Source: Paulownia fortunei (lineage: Eukaryota; Streptophyta; Magnoliopsida; Lamiales; Paulowniaceae). From it: a stretch of DNA of 64,000 bases. This document shows, in pieces, positions 12,304 to 22,200 of this stretch (the stretch's first letter is position 1; every line of letters begins with the position of its first letter). The notes under the pieces were generated by a model, which searched no databases, was not told where the DNA came from, and saw only the letters and a list, made by a program, of their open reading frames with translations. The position numbers were made by a program, and so were the translations under genes. Location of the stretch: NCBI GenBank assembly GCA_019321725.1, contig CM033121.1, positions 4,278,001-4,342,000 on the forward strand. The letters run 5' to 3'.

Positions 12304-13930
12304 GATGATAAGCTCTATATATTATTTTTCCTTCTTATGGTCCAAAATTATTATTTATTTTTTTTGGCCTGAAATGTTTGGCGATTAATACAAAGTAAAT
12401 GTTTCATCAAATGGTACCAATTCTATTCACTTTTTTAAAAGAAAGTAAATTATCAGGTAGTAATTGTCCTTTCGTTAAGATTTGTAGATGAAATGCCAAA
12501 GAGCAAAGTTGCCTTCACTGCTTGCTTCGATAGTTTCCCTGTCGAAACCTCATGAATATCCTCAATTTTGGCGATTTTTTCTATTAAAAAGATTTTGGAA
12601 GTCTTGGTGTTATAATTATCTTTAGTCGACCCATCACCAATGTCATATTTGATGCATCTAGCTAGTCTCTGGCTGCTGTAAATAATAAATAATAATTTTT
12701 ATATTGTCATTTAAAATTTTATCATTAATATTTCCTTTATAGAGTTTGTTTATTTAATTTAATTAGATTGGATGTACTAAAATATTCAATTTAATCAAAT
12801 ATTTATTTTAGTGATGATGATTCATGATAAAAATTAATGCCCGATTTAATTAATTATTCTAACTAGATGATCCATCCCCATTCCATCTCCTAGATGCAAA
12901 TTGGGATGAAATAATCACACTTTCTCCATAAAATATTTAAATTATATTTTGATCACAATAACTATAATTTTAAACCACATATTACAATTTTGCCCCAAAA
13001 TTCCGCCTAACATCCACGCGAATAATAATAGTCTTCCCTCATCCCATTCTCAAGAAGGAAGGAAAATCCTCTCCTCAATAAGTAAACACAGATGTGTTCC
13101 CCTTCTATTGCTGCGTAGCAAACATCCATATTTGACAGACAGGGCCAAATTCATTTGCCACACCCGCCTGAATTCTGCTATCTGTGCTTCTTTTTTGTTT
13201 GTAAGAACTCTATTTTAGTTATAGATCTAAAAAATATTTGTCGAAAGTCTTAGAAATACAAAAATTTAAAAAAAAAATAGAGAATCTCTCAATACGAAAG
13301 GAAAAGGAATATTTGTGACAATTTAATAAATATACTTAGTGACAATCTTGATATTATCAGGAATATTGTCTTTTTCTTATAGTGTTTCCATAAAAAGTCT
13401 AAGAAAATAGAATATAAATATCATGCATAATTAAAAAATATATATACTGAAAATAAAAAGAAAATTGTCAAAAAACCCTTCTAACAAACAATTTTCATGT
13501 CTGGAAACGAGTCCAACGTGGTAGACTCAATTGTCTTTGCTCTGAAACGCAGAAGAAGAATTTCATGCATATGTAGCTTGCTCGTTCAACTCCTACAAGA
13601 TCAATCAAGACGTACACTTGTTTGAAGATTATAATCACTTGAAATTAATGGAAATTCTATTCATCATCACATGAAACTACTCTTTCTTGGCAATCAGCTT
13701 CATAACCAAACACTGGATACAATTGTTATTCTCACTCAACACATGAAATTTACACACACAACTGTACATAAAGTTACAATCCATACTTTCAATCATAGAG
13801 TGGAAATCCAAAAAAGAAAAAACCAGACCGCCACACCCGGCCGGTCGGCCATATACAGCGTTCATGCACGTACCCGCCATGCATGCATGATAATAATAAT
13901 ATCAGCATCGGAATTCAGATGAGGAAGATG
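12304..13930. other. Spacer between small-peptide candidates 1 and 2
   Basis: AT-rich, with no supported gene. About 13800-13880 is richer in GC (including a ccggccggtcggcc run) and would be 3' UTR of the minus-strand 33-aa candidate. Confidence 0.4.
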
Positions 13931-14032
13931 CTAATTAACATCGCCAAAGAAAACGCAGGAAACCACGAGAAACGTGATTCTCAACACATGTCGTGAAATA
14001 TACTTGAGACGCTTCTTCGATTTTCGGGACAT
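13931..14032 (-). CDS. Candidate small membrane peptide, 33 aa (cluster member 2)
   Basis: Not a family I can name. The ATG-TAG frame encodes 33 residues: a strongly basic start (MSRKSKKRLK), then a hydrophobic segment (RITFLVVSCVFF) and the end GDVN. Aligned without gaps to the 43-aa candidate over 28 positions, I count 9 identities (K, L, K, R, F, V, C, G, D). A perfect minus-strand TATATATAGG box (14134-14127) lies 102 bp upstream. The leader contains a two-codon uORF (ATG AAC TGA) and, 3 nt before the ATG, a perfect 8-bp-stem hairpin (14036-14056). A basic head plus hydrophobic tail suggests membrane association. It lacks the conserved Cys/Trp C-terminal block of DVL/RTFL peptides. Confidence 0.5.
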   Translation of the reverse strand: MSRKSKKRLKYISRHVLRITFLVVSCVFFGDVN

Positions 14033-14035
14033 GAT

Positions 14036-14056
14036 GTCGAATAATTACTATTCGAC
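14036..14056. repeat. Perfect 8-bp inverted repeat beside a start codon
   Basis: gtcgaata - attac - tattcgac. On the minus strand it ends three bases before the ATG of the 33-aa candidate, so it would form a hairpin at the end of the 5' UTR. Confidence 0.7.
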
Positions 14057-14126
14057 GTTTTCTAAATTAATTCTTATGTTTCTATTTTGCAGCTTAGTTG
14101 TCAGTTCATTGCCAACCTGAGATGCC

Positions 14127-14134
14127 TATATATA
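14127..14134 (-). promoter_or_regulatory. TATA box of small-peptide candidate 2
   Basis: Minus-strand TATATATAGG, 102 bp before the ATG at 14032. It matches the box of candidate 1 in sequence and approximate spacing. Confidence 0.5.
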
Positions 14135-17023
14135 GGATTTTTGGAGGATTTAATGTTTGAATCTGGCGTTTGCTTTACGTTGCTGTCGCGTGAATATTGG
14201 GGGAATTAAATGAAAGGTGAATGATTTTGGACAAGGAATTTTGTTTTTAACTAGGGTGATAGAATATATGACAATTTGCAGTACACATTAACGCGTAAAA
14301 ACTTGTCGTATTCATAATATAAATATCCCCTATTGGGTAAATGATGGTCATTTTGAATGATCGGACCCCCTTTCCACATTCACAACTGGAGATTGCAAAT
14401 AAATTAGTTTTAAAAGACTCATTGTCACTACCAAATTATTTATGTTAGCATATATGTAAGGAATATACTCATTATTCTCGTAATATGAGTCATTCAAACT
14501 ATAGATTTATGGTTTAAGAATGTTAAGTGTATATTTAATTGATGGGCCTAATTCAAGTGGCGAAAAATAAAATTCTACAATATATGATGCAGATCTTAAA
14601 AACTACGAGCCAGGTGTAATGGTGGTGCGAATTATGGTATCGACAATGGCATTCTCACGGCGGCCGTTGGGAGCTATTACTCTTCTTTTCTTTTCTTTTC
14701 TTTTCTTTTGGCCATTATTGTGGCAATATTTCCTTTGTATATGTGCGTATTGCAAGGGTGTAGAGATGGTAATGACAAGATTGTTGTTAAAACTCGAAAT
14801 TTACCCCGTCAAGATATTTTAGGATATGGACTGACCTTGAATTCAATCACTAGATCAACATTTTATAATTTTAAAAATATTAAAAATATATTTTTTAAAA
14901 TAATACTATTATTTTTTATGAAAAATATATTTTTTAAAAAATATTTTATATATAATGAATTTAAAATAAAAAAAATAAACAGTATGAGTTTTTTTAAAAA
15001 AATTAAGATCTATCACACCAACTCTAAACAAGGCGAGTTTAAATTTGAACTCGTCTCGTTACTCATCCTACAAGGTGGATGGACATGAGCTGGTGTAGCG
15101 TGTGTGGCAGCAAGATGAGGGTATATCGGTCAATGTTGTTGGTACCCCTTTCACTGCTTTTTTCTATTGTTGTTTAATTGCAGGAAAATAAAACCTATGT
15201 ATTTAGGTGGTGAACAAATGAGAGATTTGACCCTCATCTTAAAGACTGTGGTATGGGAACTATAAAATTCTAATGATTTGTAGCTCTGAATTTTGTGACT
15301 AAATTTATAGTGGGCTGGTCAAGGTCGGAACCACAAACTCACACTCTGATTGAATGTGACAAAAAAATAATTGTCCCTACAAATATTAAAAAAGATAAAG
15401 CAAATTCATGGCAATAACGAAGAATGAAAAATGCAATAAATTTTAGAATGCCTACAAGAAAAACTCTACAATGAGTAATGATTCTTCTGTTGTTCCTCTT
15501 GTAATTAAAAGTTTGAGCCATATCAAGATAAAAACACATTAATAATTCAAGAACCGTCTCAGAAATGTAAAGCACATAAAGGGTCAAGAATCCTTATAAG
15601 ACAAGTGGTGGTTGCAACGAGGCAATAGGATTGTTATTAATATTGGATGATGAATAATTTACTCAGTTAAATTGCATATTTTTATTCGACAATAAAGAAT
15701 TTAGCTACTTGTAGCAGCAAGTATTTTAGTTAATTGTCTTTCAATGAAATTTATATTTTGTGTCAATTTAGCACTCAACTGCCAACCAAGTTGGCGCTTT
15801 TGGCTTTATAAGCATAATTTGAATCATCTTTTTTATTTGATGTTTTATTTTATATATTTTTGTTATAGATATATATTAAATATATAAAATATTTTTTAAA
15901 ATATATATTTATTGAGAATTATATATACGTGATGTGTGTATATATAAAATAAAATATGAAATAAAATATAAAATTAGAATAAATGATCTTAACTGAAAAA
16001 ACGGGGTCATATAGCTTCAGTAAAGTGTAAAGCGTCAGCCTATTGTTTCTTGTTGGAATTTTCATTTGCTTTTTGCTCGCTTGCTTGCGAATCGAATTCA
16101 ATTTGGCCGGTTTACATTTTTTTTCTTTTATTTTTTATTTTTTAGTTTAATCAGTTGAGATATGGAAAAAAAAAAAAAAAAAAGCCCTTTTGAGCTAGAG
16201 TTTATTCAATCTTACCATATAAGTGAGCAAGATTTAGAAGTTGTTTGAAAAAAAATTGTTCAAGCATTTTATAACTTTCTACATGTAATAAGATGTTTTT
16301 AGAGCAATTTAAGGTATTTATATCATTTTTTATAATAAGCTTTTTAAAGTGTCCCGAAAACTAAAATTTTAAAATTTATAAGATAATAATTATGATAATT
16401 CTATAATTTAACATAGTCAACTACAAGAATTTGTTAAGAATTAAAAAAAAAAAATCGAGGTGTCCATACTTTTTTCTCCGGAGATTATAATCTCTAATGT
16501 CTTTTGGTAATTGCAAAAATGTGATGAACTTATGAAAATTTTGTTATTGTTTTGTTATTTTGAACTAATTATATATAGATGAAACGTCATCTATGTAAAT
16601 GTATAACCAAACACCAGTTTATAAAATTAATTTATTGCAAATTGATTATTTTATAATTAGTTTTTCAAAGTAGAAATAATCTAAACCAAAGAGACAAAAT
16701 GAAATGTTCAGTTTTAATTGATTATTAGTTCATTTCTGTTTAATCCTTTTCAGATTAACGTCGCATTTGATACCTTATTCTTATTGTTGAGGCGCCCAAG
16801 AACAGTAATGTGTCCAAACATTATCAATCGGTTAAGCATAAATGTAACATTAGCATGCTACAATCTTGCTCGTCACACTCAAAATATAAATATAAAATTT
16901 GCGATTACAAATCACACCCATGTTGATCACTGACAATACAAGAAAAATAACAGAATTTTTAAAATAAAAATACAGTACAAAAATAAAGAGACTATAGAAC
17001 ACGGAATTCACTCCCCATTACTT
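14135..17023. other. Spacer between small-peptide candidates 2 and 3
   Basis: AT-rich and low in complexity. It contains a TTTTC pyrimidine tract (about 14683-14709) and an A-run near 16167-16183. No coding region is convincing. Confidence 0.4.
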
Positions 17024-17029
17024 TTTATT
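17024..17029 (-). terminator. Possible polyadenylation signal of small-peptide candidate 3
   Basis: Minus-strand AATAAA about 95 nt beyond the TAG at 17124-17126. Confidence 0.3.
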
Positions 17030-17123
17030 ATAAAATGCATGAAAGATTTTCAATCAAAGCATGCAGGACGAAGACACAAGGCCAAGCAATGCATTGGCGG
17101 GGCAGTGGCTCTCCGCCTGGTGG

Positions 17124-17210
17124 CTAGGCGGCGGCACCAGGATCTCCACCGCAAAGCATGCAGCAAAAGCAACAGAGGATTTGTCGGAGAAAACTGCACA
17201 AACAACCCAT
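17124..17210 (-). CDS. Candidate Cys-rich acylated small peptide, 28 aa (cluster member 3)
   Basis: I do not recognise a family. The ATG-TAG frame encodes 28 residues with seven Cys. It starts MGCLCS, a classical N-myristoylation (Gly2) plus S-acylation (Cys3, Cys5) motif, followed by FLRQILCCFCCMLCGGD and a short Ala tail. Counting from Arg9, Cys at +8 and Gly at +12 coincide with the two larger candidates. The ATG context (aaaccATGGG) is strong. A minus-strand TATATA at 17272-17267 lies 57 bp upstream and an AATAAA at 17029-17024 about 95 bp after the stop, giving a complete small transcription unit. Against it: an out-of-frame ATG 10 nt upstream, and the very short length. The segment is GC-rich relative to its flanks. 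Confidence 0.38.
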   Translation of the reverse strand: MGCLCSFLRQILCCFCCMLCGGDPGAAA

Positions 17211-17262
17211 GGTTTCTCATATCTTCAATGAAAATTGGTTTACTTTCCTTGGTGGTATGTGT

Positions 17263-17690
17263 GCTGTATATACTGTGATTAGCTTGGTTAATGATTTGTT
17301 TTACTTAGTCAATATTGAATTATTTTATTTATTTTTTTTGGAGCAAGAAACTCAACTTGGATTAATTATACTCTAAAAAAATGAAGACTTTTTCCCTCTC
17401 GTGTCAACGGAGATTAATTAATAGCATAAGAGCAAGTAGAGAAGGTGCCGAAGCCGGCCGTCCTCCTACACTTCTATAATTTTTTTTAAATTAATACAAA
17501 TTATATATATATATATATATATATAATTGTTAAGTTTTATCCTCTAAAAATTTAAAAATACCTTTTATATACTATTTTTTTTTTTAAATTCCTCCTCAAA
17601 ATCCATGTCTTTTATTTTATCTGCTAACAGAGATTCTATGTACTATAGACTAATATAAGGCTGGTGGGATATTAGTATAGAGGAATCTTA
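17263..17690. repeat. Dispersed direct repeat, copy 1 (interrupted)
   Basis: 17263-17375 and 17621-17690 match 18411-18620 in order (for example tatatactgtgattagcttg and ctgctaacagagattctatg). About 245 bp of extra sequence sits between the two blocks in this copy. It overlaps the TATA region of the 28-aa candidate. Confidence 0.7.
17502..17525. repeat. (TA)n microsatellite
   Basis: About 12 consecutive TA units. Confidence 0.9.
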
Positions 17691-18094
17691 ATTAGAGGGA
17701 TCCTAAGTCCGCCTACAAGGAAATTACTCTAAAATATATTTTTCATTATTTTATTTACAATAATTATTTCATTTCATTAATTATCTACTTATAATTTTGT
17801 TAACATATGAATATAATTACATATTCAATTTGTACTTTTATATTTAATTAATTAAAATAATATATGTAATTCATATAATGTAATTAAGCAACACTTGGGA
17901 TTTGATAGTACCTTTAATAAGTTTGGACAATATTTTCCAGATATTGGAGAATCCAAAACTAATCTGACCGTATATTAAAAATATTGGTTTAGTTTATGTT
18001 CTATTTTATATTAATATTAATATTTTTTATAATTTAAGTGATGTGAATTCATAGGTCATGTTCTCCGTGATCTTTGCAATGTACTCCTTCATTT

Positions 18095-18245
18095 TAGCGC
18101 TAGTTTTGGCGCTTCCCTTGGAGAAAAATTGTCGCATCAATTTGGTGTTGGCGCCTCCATTGGAGACGAAACATTGCATCAATTTGGTTTTATAGACCAA
18201 ACAAGAGTTGCACCAAATTGGTGCAAAGTTGGTGATGGTATAAAT
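18095..18245. repeat. Internally repetitive GC-richer tract
   Basis: Contains two copies of gcatcaatttggt, repeated ttggcgc and ttggag(a) words, and a 7-bp inverted repeat gcaccaa-a-ttggtgc. It resembles the interior of a decayed non-autonomous transposon; this is not demonstrated. Confidence 0.35.
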
Positions 18246-18410
18246 TCGGGCAGAAACAAGAGTCCGATATCATTTTTCAACACAAATAATTTTTTTGAAA
18301 GATCAAACCCTAATTTTTCTTCATTTTTCAATTTTCATTGTATTTTTGTTTCTATTGCTTGTGAAAAACACATCCAAGACTGATTTTAAGACATATTTTT
18401 CTTCCCTTTA

Positions 18411-18620
18411 ATGTGTGCTTATATACTGTGATTAACTTGCTTAGTGATTAGTTTCATTTGGTCGATCTTGGATTATTTATTTATTTTTTGGAGTAAGGAA
18501 CTCAATTTGGATTAATCAACTAATAATAGTAGCAAATGTTATGCTTTGTCTGCTAACAGATATTCTATGTACTAATAGCCTAAAAATAAGAAGGGTGGGA
18601 TACAAGTATAGAGAGTTATT
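18411..18620. repeat. Dispersed direct repeat, copy 2 (uninterrupted)
   Basis: Homologous to 17263-17375 plus 17621-17690 without the intervening insert, so it represents the likely ancestral arrangement. Confidence 0.7.
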
Positions 18621-18834
18621 TGAAAAACATGAATGACAAATTAAGAAGGCCGAACTAATTAATCTGCAAGCAACGCAACTAAAATGAGTTTTTAGCCCTA
18701 ATGACAATTAAATAAACCAAATTATAATGACTAGTCGACTTAAATCCCTAAACTAATTTTCAAATCAGGTTTTTTTTAGTCCCAAAATACTGGTATTAAA
18801 CAGTAAACAAAATTCGCAACTCAAAACCACTTCT

Positions 18835-19008
18835 TTGGGCTATTATCAATCACCATTTCAAATGGGCTTCAAGAAATGAAGTCCATTTCTAAAATGGTCT
18901 TTCTAAGTTTTAAAGCCCGTTCTAAACATTCTACCAAGCAGCATGATAGGCCCTGAATAAATGGGCAACCAGGAATAGCCCATTTAATATTTGCTTTAGC
19001 GAAGCCCA
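18835..19008. promoter_or_regulatory. Cluster of site II-like GGCCC/AGCCCA/TGGGCT elements upstream of the EMB2004-like gene
   Basis: Seven elements in about 175 bp: ttgggc 18835, atgggctt 18862, aagccc 18912, aggccc 18948, atgggc 18961, agccca 18977 and aagccca 19002. Such clusters (TCP-type site II) are typical of promoters of genes for organelle and ribosome biogenesis. The ATG lies 200 bp downstream. Confidence 0.5.
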
Positions 19009-19208
19009 AAAAGTTAATCAAAGCAAACACTGTTAAACAGTCTCCAAGCCATCATCTTCGTGAATCGCCGTTCTGTTCTATTCTATCCCCTTTCGCTCAG
19101 CAACAGTACACACCTCCTCCAATCTATCCATCCCCCATCAACCCCCACCCCCCGGAAACCCCAAAACCCGCCTGATATATAGATACAACTATACATACAC
19201 CCATATAA

Positions 19209-22200
19209 ATGGTGTCTACTTCTACGCTTTCTCTGTGTTCTCATCCAAAGGTGCGCAAATATCTGAATACTCAATCTTTATTCATTTTTTTTTTATTTCT
19301 ATTAAATCTTTTGTTTTCTCCTATCTCAGATTAATTTCGGGTTTCAAAACACACACAGAACCGAACTGTGGACCATAAGCTCCACGAAAAGCAGTTTATG
19401 GCACCACAATTCGCCAGGTGTAGTCTCCCCTTTTACTCTAATTAGCATCACTTCGAGACCCTTGCATTGGAAAAAGTTCAGCATCAAAGCAGCGGCGTCT
19501 GGTTCTGGCGGTAGCAATTCGAGGCGTGGTACTAGTTCTCGCAGAGTTTACCAGCAGTCTCAAGCGCAAGCTCCCGTTGCTCCAGTCAAAGAAATTGCTT
19601 CCTTTGTTCTCCCTGCCGGCGCATTTGTTGTTGTAACTTTCGGTATGCATTTTCCCAATTATATATGTTCTCTTTGTGTAGTCCTTTAGGTGGTGTTGTC
19701 ATGGATAACGTGGCTTGTTTATAGTAATGGATCCCCTGATTGGCTTGCTTCTTGGATTATTTGATTGCTAGGAATGAATATTCAGTTTCCTGCCGGATAT
19801 GGAATAATGCAAAGTTTAGGTTTTTTAGTGTTTTGTTAGCAATTGCTTGTATCTTCTGTTTTGGGGTGGAATGGTTTCAGTCAAAGTGGTATGTGTAGTT
19901 TAAGTATGACTTGAGTTATGTGCTGCTTCAGGTTAATCAAAGTTAAAAACTTGTTCAGAGCTTTTGCGCCGATTAGTTGATATATAATCACTGCTACTTT
20001 CATATTGTAGTTCCATGTTAACTTTATGAAAGAATTCATAATGTTGTTAGTTATTTTCTGTCAATTAATTAAAGGATAGGAGGAGGATGTGCAGCTTTCT
20101 GCCTACTATTGAAGATGATAGCACGCAATCTAAATGTGGTTGTTTGATTATTATATGCAATATTTATAATTACTGGCTGGTTGAAGTGTCAAGCCATTGG
20201 CTTAGTTATTTTGCTGGTATTTGTTTTTTCTTTTCTAAATTCATAGAATTCCTTCCAACTTATCTTTGGGAATTGTTGGGGTCAACTTTAAGACAAGTAA
20301 ATCATGTCACTTGAGCTTTATTTTGATCATGGAATTTTTAAAGTTATTCCATCTCCTTTTGTCTTTTATTTAAAGCAAACACAAATTTTAGAATTATTTT
20401 CATATGTAGTAGAATGTATGATTGGGTAAAGGAATATAAGGATTGATTTTTCAAATTTTCTCCCTGAATTATCATTAGACTCTAACTTGTCCTTCCTACG
20501 ATCCAAAGATGAGAAAAAAAAATTCCTTTTCTTCTCTTTCCTTTTCTTCACCTAAATCCTTGACCCACATGATGCCTTTTTGTTGTTTACTAAAGAAAAT
20601 TTTTCTATGAATCTTTTTATAGTGCAATGGTGGTTCTGATGAACGTTCAGGTCTCTTATAGTTTAATTCTGTTCTGGCCCTTCTGGCATGTATTGCAGCA
20701 CAGGGATTGAAAAGAATGCATTAACCATGTAAACTTGTTTCTTTTGACTGCTTTCTTTTTCGATATTTTCTGTTTCATTTTGAGAGACTGGGTGGGCTAA
20801 AGTTAAGAGGACAAGCTATGCTGCTATGCTATTTCCATGACATTAAAACATCACTGTAGCACCATTGGTTTTGCCATAAAATAATTTCTCTGAAGAAGTA
20901 AATTCTCAATTGGTAACTAATCTACACCTTCCAGCTGACAGTTTTATGGAAATTGGTGGAGAAAATCCTTCTACCAAAACCGTCTAAGTCTGTAGCTGAA
21001 GAGAATAAACCTGCTCAAGGAGTGAAGTGGTCCTTTGCCCCCAGGACGAATTTGTTGTCGTCCTTTGGGGCGAAGATTGAAAGGGAATCCAAACTGAGGC
21101 TAAATGATTTTGCCAAAGAGCTTAGGTCATTCAAAAGTGTTGACATGTCAGGTAATTGAAAAGTTTGTTGCTTATTCAGATTTTTTATTCCGTGTTTAAA
21201 ATAAAATTCACTTTATATATATGGTGTTCCCCTTGTTTCCTTCTCCAGTCACCAAACAGCCCAAGTATATATTTTTCCTCCTGTGAAGACAACCTTCAAT
21301 ACAACCTTGTCTTTTCTTTTCTTTTTGTGTTGTGTTGTGCATCATTATGCAGAAGGCCATTGAACCTCTGATAGAGGATTGGTCTAACCATATAAGGTGT
21401 TGTTAGGTCGCAACTTTGGAGATGAAGGGCTATTCTTCTTAGCTGAGAGCTTAGCATATAATCAGGTGAGAGTTTATTTTAACTTTATCTTTTTGAGCTT
21501 AGAACTCTTGCTCGCTAACTTTGAGTATCACTATCCATTACTTCCTACTTCCTTGCGTCATTTTCAGACTGCTGAAGAAGTGAGTTTTGCTGCTAACGGG
21601 ATTACTGCTGATGGAATAAAGGCGTTCGATGGGATTTTGCAATCAAATATTGCACTAAAATCTCTTAACTTGTCAGGAAATTCTATTGGTGATGAAGGAG
21701 TCAAGGTAAGACTTAACTAAGATATTGTTAGGTGCATCTTCTAGGATGTTATTGCCATGTGTTGTAGCTTATGGAGGTATGTGATTGATACTTGAAGTTT
21801 CTTTTGAAATTAATCTGTCTTCTGAAATACATTTTTGCTTTCTGATTCGTCAGGAAAGATGTAATCTCTTTAATATGGGGCTTTAGGTTGATTACTTTTC
21901 ATTTTGTTCCATCTAAGGTCACTATATGCATAAATTCCTGGTGAAATATGTCTTTGTTCATCTACACATTTGTTTGAAGTAGTGTTTTCAAATATAAGTT
22001 TGCTATGACAGACCATATTAGAATACATGATCCTTTCATGCTTTATTTTATTCGTTAGACTTCTTTTAGTGACTCTGGAAGTTTTACTTTCTACACTAGC
22101 TTAATTTTCATACTAATGAAATTATATATTAATTGAATGTTGTTCTACTTACTTTATTGTTTTTTACTGTTGTTTGGTTTGAATCAATTTTTCAGATATT

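Noticed and set aside
13497..13625. Plus-strand 42-aa ATG frame with an Arg-rich centre
   Set aside because: No TATA or leader features, no match to the spaced signature, and length expected by chance.
14619..14822. Plus-strand hydrophobic frame of about 67 aa
   Set aside because: Its hydrophobic part comes from a TTTTC pyrimidine tract; composition is low-complexity and promoter evidence is lacking.
19633..19642. Alternative exon 2 end (ttcg|gtatgc) in the EMB2004-like gene
   Set aside because: It would join exon 3 out of phase; the gtt|gtaact donor keeps the frame and gives a continuous hydrophobic segment.
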